Positions 35,275 through 46,590 of a stretch of 64,000 nucleotides of DNA are shown here, piece by piece (the stretch's first letter is position 1; each line of letters starts with the position of its first letter). The stretch comes from Thysanoteuthis rhombus (Eukaryota > Mollusca > Cephalopoda > Oegopsida > Thysanoteuthidae). The stretch is taken from positions 34,589,816-34,653,815 of the forward strand of contig OY735207.1 in NCBI GenBank assembly GCA_963457665.1, in the 5' to 3' direction. The translations under genes and the position numbers were made by a program. The notes under the pieces were generated by a model. The model was given only the letters and a program-made list of their open reading frames with translations, was not told the origin of the DNA and did not search any database.

Positions 35275-36600
35275 TCTTACTACTACTACTACTACTACTA
35301 CTACTATTCGGTTATTTCCGGTGACTGGAGGTCGTTAGTCTCCTCTTACCGGTACCCTCCTCGGTATTCTTGTGGATCCCACTAGTGATGTGATTTGCAT
35401 AGTCTCAATCCTTCGTCTTATTTACAGCTTCCCCAACCTTCAATGTCTTTGGTGCTATTCGCCATTATTGGCACAACCCTGACCCCCGTGTTTCACATCT
35501 TTCTCGGCTCCTATGCTAGATCCTGGTACATTTTCAGTCTCTCACACTTTTTATGTTCACTCTGTGGTCCTCAGGCACAGCCACGTCTATAATTTGTCAG
35601 GTTCTCTCCTCCGCATCTACAATTACTAGATCTGGTCTTCTTGCTGGGATTGGTGGTCGGTTCGGATGTCGGAGTCCCAGAACAATGTATGACTTCTAAT
35701 TTCCAGGACGGCCTATGGTTTGTGTTGGTACCATTTGTCTGCATTACCGAATACTAGTTGTATACACAGTTCCCTTGTTGCCGATACTCTGTTGTACCTG
35801 TAATTGTCCTCAATCTGGGATAATTTGCTACATTCGCTGATTATGTGGTTTACTGTCTCGTCCCTCTCTCCACAGAGGCGACATTTGCTGTTTTTCTGGG
35901 TTTTGTTGATCTTCGCTTTGACATAATGTGTCCTGATGCATTTATTTTTGGCTGCCATGATGAGAGATGATATTTCCAATCATCCCTTGCGTAGCCATGT
36001 CCATGATCTTTCGTCAGAGATATCTTCTATCTATCGTTTGAATTCTCCATGGAATCTTATTTGTTCCAATTCTTATCTCCTTGTTCTCATTAATGCCTTT
36101 GTTTTCTACCTTTTTATTGTTTGCTGTACTGCTTCTAGCGCTTTTCATAATATTTCCACTGCTTACCTGTGCAGGCTTTTCAAATCTCGTTTTTGTCATT
36201 TGGATATAGCGTTCTATGCCGATAAGTCCTCTGTGCCCTTCTTTTCTTTCCACATACAATCTGTCTGTGTCATCTCTGGGGTGTAGGGCCTTGTGCATCG
36301 TCATAAATTTCCTAGTTGGCCGGCTCTTTGATTGGAGCTCACTCTTTGTTCATCCGAGAAATAGTTATGTGTATCTAACAATCGCTCCTGTCCATGTGTT
36401 CTTTACTTTTATCAAATATCTGCTATTCAACTTAGTTTCCAATATTTTCTTGTTCTTCTTATGCATTCTTTTCTTTCCTTTTTTCCTCTCATTTCTTCTT
36501 GTTTTATTGAGTCACATTCGAGAATCCCTAGGTATCTATATTGGTCGTGAGTGGTTAACAGTTTATGAAGTCCTGTTGTCAACAATGAAATAATAAATGC
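35275..36600 (-). mobile_element. Non-LTR retrotransposon (zinc-knuckle family), 3' region
   Basis: Several minus-strand frames join in order. YRYLGILECDSIKQEEMR lies at about 36500. MTMHKALHPRDDTDRLYVER and EGHRGLIGIERYIQMTKTR lie at 36304-36150. SLIMAAKNKCIRTHYVKAKI and SKCRLCGERDETVNHIISEC lie at about 35950-35850, the latter a Cys2-His-Cys zinc knuckle. Degenerate DIRTDH, VAVPEDHR-like and VVPI text follow. The copy ends in a (TAG)n tail at 35275-35306. This is the C-terminal region of a reverse-transcriptase polyprotein after the polymerase domain. The zinc knuckle is thought to bind nucleic acid. Stops and frameshifts make it inactive. A second copy is at 43.7-45.2 kb. Confidence 0.85.
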
Positions 36601-39600
36601 TCCAGTAGAAGATACATTTTTTAATTGTGACAATTGTTCATCATAGACAAAATACCACTTAACATTGCTTGATGAAAATAAGTAATAAATAAACCTTTTT
36701 TTTTGCAACTAATTCCTGGATTATCATTGACTTTTTTCCCCAGTCTACCACCCCTATCTTTGCTATTTTTATCACGATATTTTGTCCTGTGCACTCTCCG
36801 TCTCCAAAGCATATGAAAACCCAGAGAGCTCTGAATAGAGCTAGAGTGAATAAGATATTAGTTGCAAGAATTATCACTCAATAATAATTTCTGACCGACG
36901 TGTCTGGATAGATTTTATCCACCATGCATCTTTTACTCTAAGGAAGTAACAGTTATGCCGGGAATTACCTCAATTCCCTACAGCTTTCACACTCCAATGA
37001 AGAAAAGAAAATGCATGTTTGTTATCAACAACACTTTCCGTTGGTCAATATCAGGTTGCAACACGAAATTCAGATTTTGACAGGGAAAATAAAACACTCT
37101 ATTTTAAACAAAAAGAACGTTTTGTAATCAAAATGTGTATTCCAGATCATTGCTAAGGATCAAATTTTCGCCACAATTATGTTTAAAAAATGGGCCGTTA
37201 TTACTTGAGATAGGCATGGACCCTTCCATTTATGGGTAAATAGTAGAGCAAACTGAGCTCACTAGTTGGCAACCAGTCAACGGGACGCAGAACTCTAATT
37301 TTAAACCATCCTGAATAAGGCTGGGCCCCGTCAGAGTATCTATCACTTGATACACCTATTATGAAATCATCTGTGGTGTCCCAACGACCCTGCTTCATGT
37401 TACAGGATAAACAAATGTTTCGAATAGGCCGTGATGACTACACCCCAAAACGATGCAATTTTCTTATTTTCTCTCAATTGATGTGGAATTTATTTGTCTA
37501 ATTTTTTTATCTCTCCTGTTGCAGTCAAATGACGCGAAACTGTCAGAGAAAAATTGTCAACTGTTCTGAGGTTATCTTCCACGATTTGTCTTATGTGAGC
37601 GTCATTTTTAGCATTTTTTTTGTGTGTGTATCTTCCTCGAAGTTCATTTCTTATCTTCGTCCCCCTCTCTCTACTACCCCTGCATTGTATCCCATAAGCG
37701 AGGAGAGTTATGATAGTAATGATATTAGTCAGTGTAGCCAGAAGTAGTTGCTATAGAAAAAAGAAGTCCATGTGTTGGGTTTGCCACTAGATATGTGACA
37801 TCACAAAGAGGACTTGAGGAAGAGAACAGAAGTCGATTGTCCGCCATGACTGATCCAGATGTAAAAGTTCTGGTAGCCATGTTGCTTTTATTACAAACAT
37901 GTGTGGACACATGTATGGACACGAAAATAAAGACCTCATTCAGCATGAACCAAAGAAAACTGTATATCAATACGTTTGTCACAATCTCTGCACGTTAAGC
38001 TCTAATTCGTGTATCCATAAAAAACTGACCAACCACGGAAGAGAGAATTTCGTAACGTAGAAATGAGGATGAAGCTGACGACAGAGGCGTTCGTATTTTT
38101 GTCAAGTTACAAATGACAAGTTTGTAAAAAATTGAGTCAAGATTCGGTTTTGCAAAGCAGAGTATCTTGTATTAAGATATACTATTTTTTTATTCAAAAA
38201 AATCAAATAAATAAAAATATTACTTATTTCATCAAAACATTACTAATTCTTTTTGGAATACTACTGATTCTAGTACGATAAACTACAAAATTGAATTATT
38301 GGTCATTTCATTTAGGATGTTCCTTATTCTACTTGAAGAAAAGGCGGAGAAAATTATCTTTGGTAGTTTACTGAAGGATTGGGAGGAGAAAGGGGGATGG
38401 AGAAAGGGGAATCGAGTAGTTTGATATGAGGGTAGGAAGAATGGAGAGGAAAGAAAGGTAGGACTTTGATTAGGGGTTGGTAAGAAATAAACGGAAGAAA
38501 AGAATCTTCGTGGTTTTATAAAGTAGGAAGGAGGAGGGCGGAAAAATGTTAGGATGTTTATAGAGGGAGTAGATTTATTTTTCATATGAAAGTAGTCCAT
38601 GTTGGTATAACATTTAGATGAATCATGGACCAGAAACGAAGATTGGAAGGGATTAGAGAAAGAAGATACAGATATGCGTTGAGAGAAGAGCGGAGACATG
38701 AGATAATGGATAATCTTAATCATAAAAACCCGTAGGATTTCCATGGGTCTGGTTGGTTACAAATACTTTTCTAGAAAATATTTTTCCATATATGTTGGCA
38801 TCCTGTGTTTTAATGAAGTGCATACTTCTTCCATTAAATTGAAGAACTTATCTGAATGAATACTATGTTTCACCTTCCTCTGATAACGAAAAAAAAAAAA
38901 AGTGGAACATATTTTCCTTAGTCGAGGTATTGGTGTATTTGTCTCTCAGCCCCACGTTCAGATATCATTAGACCTTTTCTTTTCATTCATTCAGATATGC
39001 GAATGAAAGATGATTTGTTACATTAAAAAAATCACCATTTTCATTTAAAATATCCAAGAGAATTTTCGGAGCTCAACATTGGGTATGAAAAATTAACACG
39101 TAAATCGAATAAGAATTTGGTTTTGACCCAGATGATCACCTGTCATCCGCGGATCGTCACGGTTGAATAAAAACGCACTATGGTATCTAAATATGTAGGT
39201 CAGGTGGCTTATAATCACAAAAGCGTAAAGTAGGACTCTGTATGGTTAAAAAAAAACAGGTATTAAATGGAAGCATGTTGGAGAGGAAAGTAGTACTAAC
39301 ATTTGTTTAGGGATCCAATGAACTGGAAACATAATTAGTGATTATTTTGGGACAGTTTGAATTGTACCGGATAGGAACTTGAGTGAGGCGCCTGTAACCA
39401 ACTTATTAAGGCGGATGATTGCTCAACTTGGGGAAGAGAGAATTTTAATCAATGAAGTCAATATCTTTTTGCTACACAAATTGCTTTAATTCCATCAACA
39501 GAGTTGAATCTTCTTTTACAAAGCCAAGTCTCAACATAATAATTATAGTAATGATGTAGTCTGTCGAATGATCTCATTGTATACCATCTATTTTAGCCCG

Positions 39601-40235
39601 TTTATATACATTTTGATCGATCGAGTTGTGAATCACTTGATAGCTAAGACGGTAGTAATTTGATTTTCATTAGATTGGCTCAGAACAAACTTCCTGTTCC
39701 ATAGTAATTGATGGACTCTCGCTTTTATAAATTCTGCAATAACCTCGACCTACAGTTGTCTCGATGGCTAAAAGGATCGCAACCTTGTCTTTGGAGTCAA
39801 GGTTGAAGCGAGCAATAACTATCTATAATTATACAATCATTCAGTTTGTTTGTTCATATGTGCGACCATTGCGTTTTCCAATTATTATTCATTCTGCTCA
39901 CATCTTTCATTTTTTTTCTCCTCTTTCCTCACTCATCTTTGCAATTTACTGAACAAGGGGGATAACAGAAGAGGATGCTGCTGGGATAAGAACAAAACAA
40001 AATCAACCTTCACTATAACTGTGATTCATCCATTACTCCCCCCTCTTAAGTTTGAAGCTCATAAATAAAGCTATAGTAAGTAATAGTAGATCACAGGAAT
40101 ATAGACAGATACCAAGAGTATTCAATACTAATAATAATTTACATATTAGTTTCATTTGCACTTACAGGTATTTTAGTTAATACGGATAAGTTCCATAGGT
40201 AATGAATTATTTCAAACAAAATGAAATATTTTAAT
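36600..40235. other. Non-coding stretch
   Basis: No gene recognised in about 3.6 kb. A purine-rich stretch on the plus strand (38340-38540) creates a long Pro/Ser/Phe-rich minus frame of 153 codons (38283-38744) that looks compositional. A good acceptor-like tctctcctgttgcag ends near 37524, but the frames behind it close quickly. Confidence 0.45.
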
Positions 40236-40239
40236 TGCG

Positions 40240-40634
40240 GAGATATTCATACATATGGAACCTAACCAAAAGACTGGCCCTTGAACTGAGAACCACGCAA
40301 CGTGCACAAAAGAAAGGATCTTGCTCAAACTCACATAGAGAGATCGCAAGACAACACAGTATATTAGAGGAAAGACAGGGATCTGAGTTATCATGGGACC
40401 CATAAAAAACTCAAATGGCAATGGAATGGTGATGTAGCGAGAATGTCAGACAGCTGCTGGACATAACGACTCACACTGTGGGTCTCCAGAGATCACATGC
40501 AAAACTGGGGTCGGTGGAAAGGGCATGACGAACAAGATACGTTCAGAAAGTACTGGCTCCGTGACGCCTATGATAGAGAGGTTTGGTGAATCGTCGGACT
40601 GGTCTATGCCCAACCGTAGACACTAAAAAGCTGC

Positions 40635-40666
<32 letters not shown>

Positions 40667-40697
40667 ATGATAATGATGATGATGGTGATGATGATGT
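40240..40697 (+). mobile_element. RTE-like retrotransposon tail, degenerate
   Basis: Frame-broken translation gives WNLTKR-like, then KLKWQWNGDVARMSD, WVSRDHMQN, FRKYWLRDAYDREVW and a decayed AQP-TLK end. This is the same order as the 12.2- and 33.7-kb copies, but it is clearly older. The tail has become (CTG)n (40631-40656) followed by (ATG)n to about 40697. Confidence 0.8.
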
Positions 40698-40916
40698 TAG
40701 AGTAATCAGTGATGATAACTTAGTTGTGAACTCCCGTGGAATTTTAATGAGCCTAACTAGTAAAAATGAAACCAGTAAAAAATGACTGTTTGATGAGCTA
40801 TTTACCTACATTAGCACAAGCATTTGGGTCTGTATGCATCCTAAAGGGCTGCGTGTATTTTAATCTTTAGGGGAAGAGAAACCCATGCCCAGGTGCATAT
40901 AAGCCTTTTATCTCAG

Positions 40917-41034
40917 CTCATATGGTTGTTTGCAACAGCAACTTCGATCGTTATCGCCATTTTTCCAGCCATTGATTCAATATCTGTTCTCATGGGAGCC
41001 TGGCCACTTGCTTACATCTTCCTCGATACACAGG
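40917..41034 (+). CDS. Candidate isolated exon encoding a membrane segment
   Basis: A strong acceptor (ccttttatctcag, ending at 40916) and a strong donor (AGG|GTGAGT, intron from 41035) bound 118 nt in one open frame (phase 0 in, phase 1 out). It encodes LIWLFATATSIVIAIFPA, then a second apolar run IDSISVLMGAWPLAYIFLDT. The product is hydrophobic, non-repetitive and without homology to the surrounding transposons. I do not recognise the family. A multi-pass membrane transporter or receptor exon would fit. No companion exon was found nearby, so introns would have to be long. Confidence 0.38.
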
Positions 41035-41039
41035 GTGAG

Positions 41040-41760
41040 TATTCAACCTTTGCGTCTGTAATGAATGGAATTCGAGATGACATATTTACCTGAAATGAGT
41101 CTTTTGTTGGGCCCTTTTTTTTGTTTGAGATCTATGACCCAGAAAGTGAGTCATCATCCTGTCCCCGTTTGTTCAGCAGTCAGCCGAAAGGAATTACATT
41201 TTTATGCAAATTTGTAACCAACATATCATCAAAAATGAATAGGTAAGGAAGAATGATAATAGAAAGAGTGAGAAAGAAACAAAGACAGAAAGAGAGAAAG
41301 ACTGAAAGAAAGAAGAGAGAATAATGAAACGGAAATCAAAGAGCAGAGGTAGACAGAAAGATATTAGGTGAGCATGTATTCAGTGTTGCCAAATCAAGTT
41401 CGACTGCCAAAAACGCTAAATTGAAAAGAAATAGCCAAAACACATCGATAAGATACCAAAATAGTCAGAAACAAGCCAAAATGTTTGAGCACGCCTGCGC
41501 TAATTTAGCGCCTCGCAAAAACAAAAAAGACGCACTGAATTGACAACAATATCTATAAAAAGGCTTTACCATGCTTTGTCTGGCACTTGCTGCACAGATT
41601 AGTCCACCAATGAAGCCCAGACTCACTGCAGTAATAATGGTCTGTTGCTTTATTATCAATTTCGACTAGCTTTTTACTTTCGTCATTAGTTGCCATTCAA
41701 CACAACTTCTAAATCGGATCGTAATTCTACGGCAACGATTAAACAGTGCAATCAGAAAAT
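41040..41760. other. Non-coding, with a possible hAT-type MITE end
   Basis: No gene. cagtgttgccaaatc at about 41380-41394 followed by gctaaa / tagcgcc text (to about 41515) is typical of short non-autonomous hAT ends. The partner end is not clear. Confidence 0.3.
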
Positions 41761-41761
41761 A

Positions 41762-41860
41762 AAGAGCAAGCCCACGGTGAGAATCGAACTCACACCCTTT
41801 AGCCAGAGGTGGGGGGATAAGCATGGCTGCTTTAAAACATTCGGTTACTGGGACCTTATA
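41762..41860 (-). repeat. tRNA-derived SINE head
   Basis: On the minus strand gtgagttcgattctcac (about 41775-41791) forms a perfect 5-bp T-arm with a classic B-box, and cgtgggc follows like an acceptor strand. The upstream anticodon arm folds poorly (no U33), so it is a SINE head or tRNA pseudogene and not a working tRNA. Confidence 0.55.
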
Positions 41861-41901
41861 GTTGAACAGAGGTACAAAAATGGCAGGAAAATCTCATCAC
41901 A

Positions 41902-42160
41902 ATGAATAATGAACTAGTAATATGCATTTAATGGATTTGTCGTCCATCTTGAAAATTTTACCTTTCCAGTGGCCAGACTATGATACAAGCACATTGATGC
42001 AACGGAAAAAAAGAACATAGGAAAAAACTTGTCTTGAATGAATAATGAACGAGTAATGGGCATTTTAAGGATTTGGCGGCCATCTTGGACACCATCTCGA
42101 AAATTACACCTTTCAATCCTCAGACTAATATCATGAGAAAAAACTTTGGGGAACATTTTT
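41902..42160. repeat. Tandem duplication of about 135 bp
   Basis: tgaataatgaactagtaat..gtcgtccatcttg is repeated as tgaataatgaacgagtaat..ggcggccatcttgg, each followed by a tttaccttt/ttacaccttt block. It is a degenerate tandem pair. The ggcggccat motif also appears at 62.5-63.4 kb. Confidence 0.65.
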
Positions 42161-42169
42161 TGGGGGTAA

Positions 42170-42990
42170 AATATTTTTTCATAAATGCATCCGACTATGC
42201 GACAAATATGAGAATATAATGCAGGTGATAACGTGATAGATTATGGTCTGTAAACTACCCATCTTGTTGTGGAAAGAATTGATATGTTTTTTCATCTCGT
42301 CTTTGCATGAACTTTGATATTTCAGCAAGATATAGACATAATGTGTTTATATTTCAATTGATAGCATGCAAAAATCATCAAGAAAAAAGTACTGAAGATG
42401 CCTCACAACACAGTCTTGTTGGATGCGTCTATGCATCTCTATAAGACACTTTTCGGTCAGTCGGCCAGTCTATTGGTCCCCAATATGTTGGATATCAATT
42501 TTCCCACCGTATCATGTTCAATTGAAATGAAACTTGGCCCAGGCCTTCAAATTAATAGTATTCCCTTATTCTTTTTGGTCGATATGGACTCCCATTTGAG
42601 CTAAATGCCACCACTGACATTTGCCTCTATTTCTGAAGATAGCCCAGGGGGTTGGATATAAGTAAAATAAACCAAAAATATACTCACAAAATAAAGAGAT
42701 CACTAATGTCTGCCTCAAAATTTAATCTGGTTGTCACGGGAATTGTAATTGCTTTCCTGCGATTTCGCGCGAATCAGAAAAAAAAAGTATCGTATTTGTC
42801 GTTCAATATGAAGGCAACAACACCTAGAATAGCTATAAACCTCGACTCAGATCACAATTGGACATTCCTCATGTAAACTTATTTGTATGGTTCTTTCACA
42901 AACTATCCAGCTTTTATTGTGTATTGTTACGGTGGGATTCGCTTAGGACAAAGCTCGAAACACTTTTCAGCTTGCCATACTGGTTTGTCG
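42170..42990. other. Non-coding stretch
   Basis: No gene or clear repeat recognised. Confidence 0.45.
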
Positions 42991-42994
42991 ACTA

Positions 42995-43262
42995 ATTCAT
43001 TCATTCATTTATTGTCGTTCGCAGCTAGGCCAGAGGATTCAGGTGAGGGTGGGGGACTTTGACTCCCGTTATTGAGCGTAGCGTAGAGATCTATGCCCCC
43101 CTTGGAGGATCAACGGGATCTCCACAGGAAGCTCGCTACATGATACCCAGCGGTTTGTACCGTCTAGTATATCCAAACGATCACCTATCTCGGTACTGAC
43201 CAGACTCGACGTTGCTTAACTCTAGTGACCGTACGACGACCTGTGTATCCGACGCAATTTGG
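42995..43262 (-). repeat. 5S-rRNA-derived SINE (SINE3-like)
   Basis: On the minus strand, gagttaagcaacgtcgag (within 43200-43225) matches the internal A-box part of animal 5S rRNA. It is followed by ctggtcagtaccgagatagg and tgatcg, which correspond to the 5S C-box (tagtacttggatgggtgacc in a normal gene, with changes here). An unrelated body follows, and the unit ends in a (AATG)n tail (42995-43010). A 5S-like pol III head plus a foreign body and a short microsatellite tail is the architecture of SINE3 elements. The 5' part of 5S is not recognisable, so this is not a 5S gene. Confidence 0.75.
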
Positions 43263-43590
43263 CTGTAACTGTCAACTAATGATATCTGGACACATCTGAA
43301 ATCTCGGTTCACCGTCTCGACAGAGAACTCTGGTGAATGAGGAATTTCTGTGTAATAGTTATATCGCTTAAAATTCAGCCTTACTGACCGTCCAGTTCCG
43401 TAGTCCAGAGGAAGGATATCGGCCACGGGTCTGAAGTGAAGGTTTCAATTCTGCCTCGTGGCCCTGGATGGGATAATGGAAAGTCTATAGCCACACTGAA
43501 GAGATGTAATACATCGAAACAGTTGTCTGTGGATGACACAATAATATGTATAGTAGTCTTATGCTTTTCAAAAAGTAGAAGATTTCATCA

Positions 43591-43593
<3 letters not shown>

Positions 43594-43643
<50 letters not shown>
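43594..43643. repeat. (TA)n microsatellite
   Basis: About 25 TA units without interruption. Confidence 0.95.
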
Positions 43644-43646
<3 letters not shown>

Positions 43647-43689
43647 AAAGCCTACTACTAGAAAAAAAAAAAGGTCGAAAGACCAAATG

Positions 43690-45200
43690 ACCGTAAAGGA
43701 ATTTAAATCAAAATGACATGGTAATGAGATGGTGTGACCATAGAAAATCGTAAGATCCTCGAATGCCTAAAGATGATCACGGTTACTGAGACAGTAATAA
43801 AATCCATAGCTCACTCGATGAAAAACGCTGGAAAGTGAGATGGGCTATCAAAGATGAATCTCTGAAAAGAGATATCAACACAGGGATCTTTTAAAGAGAC
43901 TTGTTGTCTCCATTCTTATTCATCGTATCCATGATATCACTGAATATAATCTTGAGGGTTTGTGAAAAAGTTGACAATGCATGAATATCAACCAAGTACA
44001 AGTATTGATTAAAACAGTTAAAAATAGTAGTGAAGACATGGGAACGGAATTTAGTTCAATGTCAGTGATGCATATAGGAAAAAACCCATGGCAGCAGATG
44101 GGATTGAATTACTGGGTGACTAATCAATTAAAACATTAAACGCAAATAGCCGCTATAAATATCTTAGAGTACTTGAATGCGAGTCAGTAAAACGGCGGTA
44201 GACGAAGGGACAAATAAAAAAGGAATAAAGAGTAAATGTTGATATTTTCAGCCCTGTTGCTCACTTACTGCAGCCTGTATGGATGATACATACAAAGCCT
44301 ACCAATCAGACCATCTTAAAAACTGAAGAAACCTATGTTAACATTTTGGTGAGAGTTTCTGCAATCTCAGGAACTGTAATTAAAAGGGATGTATACAGTA
44401 TCGATAGTGAGGTACTAGTAACACTTCTGAGGCTCGACAAAAAGGAGCTTGAATGGAAAGATCGACAGACTAGAATATTAGTGACGAAGCACAAGGTTCG
44501 ACATCCTGAAGATGATGTATGAATCGAAGACACTCTCCAACCGGTTATAAACGGGACTTTCAAAATTCGTAAAAAGAGAGGGATGATCTCGACAACCGCT
44601 TGTTGTCTCAGAGCAATAAAAGAGCAGCAAACAAGAAAACGGTGGCAAACTCTGGATCAAAAGAAAAGTAGGTAGGGAGTGAGAAAAAACTTTTGAAGAC
44701 AAATAGAAACGGTTGCAGATTGAACGTAATAGAGATGATTTTGTGGAGGACATTCAAAAGGAAGGACGAAATCTCTAATAATTGCCGCCCACAATAAATG
44801 TTTCAAAACCAATTATGTTAAGGCAAAAAATAGTTGAAACAGAGAAAATCAGCAAATGCCTTTTGTGTACAAAAAAAAAAAAAAAAAATGGGACTGTAAA
44901 CCATATCTCAAGTGAATGCAGAAAACTGACCCAAATGGGAACACAAAACAGGCACTGTATATTAGGTGCATTTATGTATTGCAAATTGTGCAAACGACTT
45001 GAGTTCAACAATCTAAACAAATGCTATAGAAAATAAAAAAGAGTAAAATAATCTGTGTTCTAGATTGACTATCCCATCCAAGTAACAAGACTGGATCTGA
45101 TTCTTGTGAACACGGAATAGAAATTATAGATGTGACTGTTGCAGCGACTCCTTTATTTTTTGTTAAATCTAATCTAGCCACATATGCAATACGTCATTTC
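43690..45200 (+). mobile_element. Non-LTR retrotransposon (zinc-knuckle family), reverse transcriptase and tail
   Basis: Plus-strand frames give ILECLKMITVTETVIKSI, then the fingers/palm motif DINTGIF-RDLLSPFLFIV (about 43870-43925, a degenerate RGxFQGDxLSPLLF block), SRYKYLRVLECESVK (about 44150), SLIIAAHNKCFKTNYVKAK (about 44775-44830), GTVNHISSECRKLTQMG (about 44890-44940), and YPIQVTRLDLILVNTE (about 45070-45118). The order equals that of the minus copy at 35.3-36.6 kb and extends it 5'-ward into the polymerase. An A-rich insertion destroys the first Cys pair of the zinc knuckle. The catalytic YxDD box is not visible. The copy is inactive. Confidence 0.8.
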
Positions 45201-45399
45201 CTTTATCTACTATCTATAAAAGACCTGGGTCCACGTGTACCAGCACTCATTTGCCCAAACCTTCTTAGTCGGTTACTTTCTCTCTATCTTCCTTCCCTTC
45301 TCTCTGACCTCGCAGTCGGTATAGCTTCCATTCTTTGACCTTGACTTTTGGCCATAAATCTTCCTTGATGTGAGAATCCGTAAAAGATTCATGGGGACT

Positions 45400-45870
45400 C
45401 AATGCAAACACTGCAATTATTTGACCGATCTCATTTCGACCCCTGTCAACTCCTTGCTGCACTAGCCTCCTTTTGATAGACCGACCTAGTCAACTATACC
45501 ACTCATTATCAAAGGCACTACTAATCGGGCTCTATACGACAGATGAACCAAACAACATTAGACCTTTTATGTCACGTGCTTCTGTAACTAATCATTCTCT
45601 CCCATATTACATCCTGATGTATAAGAATAACCTAATAACCAACGCTCTTCTTAACATCTCATTTTCTTTAAGGTCATTACGTATCATTCTATTCTAAACA
45701 GGCACTTTCAATCACGATCGATCTTACTAATGTTTACACTAATGTTTCAGCTTTACATGTATTATAAATGTCTCATTTGTCGAATCATTAAATGCGTGTT
45801 CTATTTGTTTGTCGAAGCATCTGCATTCATCTTCATTTCGATTATGAACAATGCTTAATCTCCTACATCA
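45400..45870 (+). repeat. Dispersed repeat, copy 2 (partner at 13.8 kb)
   Basis: Shares gtcaactataccactcatta (45489-45508) and the surrounding order of motifs with 13795-14180. Here it directly follows the zinc-knuckle non-LTR tail and not an LTR-like block. Confidence 0.6.
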
Positions 45871-46590
45871 ATACCTATCGCAACGTCAGCATGTGGTGAA
45901 AAATTTCAAAACACGTGGGACAAATTCTTTTGTCCATCATTAACAACATATTCTCGCAATACAGAAACAACTGTCATTACTACTCTCCCTCACATAATAT
46001 AGGAACTATTACTATACTGTGCCAGCAGACCTTAGGATGAAAATAAAGTAAATCTAAAAAAAATATCAAGTTGTGACACGTGCATTATTGTGGTTTAAAT
46101 GTATCCTTCTAATTTCTGCGCCACGGAGAATAATACTAAAAGTGAAAGATTTACTAATGTAATCATTTTGCAGATTCAAAGTGAATAGACTTATTGGATG
46201 TCAGTGAATTCTTATCAGCAATGGCGCCTCTCTAAGAAGACTAATTTTCAAGTACGATTTCAAATTAGGACATAATGCAGCTCAGTCACTCCCAATGGCC
46301 CGGAAACCATCGTTTAATGACAGATGCCTTTTTATAGATACTTTTTAAAGCCTAGGTTAGTTTGGCATAAAACTGAATTTGGATAGGGAATTCATTGAAT
46401 CATTAATAAGTCAGGATTAAGATGAAATATTCAAGAGTGTCTTGGATCTAGCCACTGTTTTCTTTTGGATTTACATGATTCATTTTTCATCACCAGCGAC
46501 TATTTTGTCAAAAATGTCTTCTTCTGCTCTCCTACTTTCTAATATTCCCAAATAGAGAAAACGGGCACATCTTATTAAAAATCAATATAG
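45870..46590. other. Non-coding stretch
   Basis: No gene or clear repeat recognised. Confidence 0.45.

Noticed and set aside
37201-37398. 65-codon minus frame of fairly normal composition
   Set aside because: No splice sites, family motif or neighbouring exon. More likely part of an unrecognised repeat.
38283-38744. 153-codon minus frame
   Set aside because: Ser/Phe/Pro-rich peptide generated by a purine-rich tract. No motif and no supporting signals.
41762-41860. Functional tRNA gene on the minus strand
   Set aside because: The T-arm is perfect, but the anticodon loop lacks U33 and the D-arm does not fold. A SINE head is more likely.
43160-43262. Functional 5S rRNA gene
   Set aside because: The 5' third of 5S is absent, the C-box is altered, and the sequence continues into an unrelated body with a microsatellite tail.
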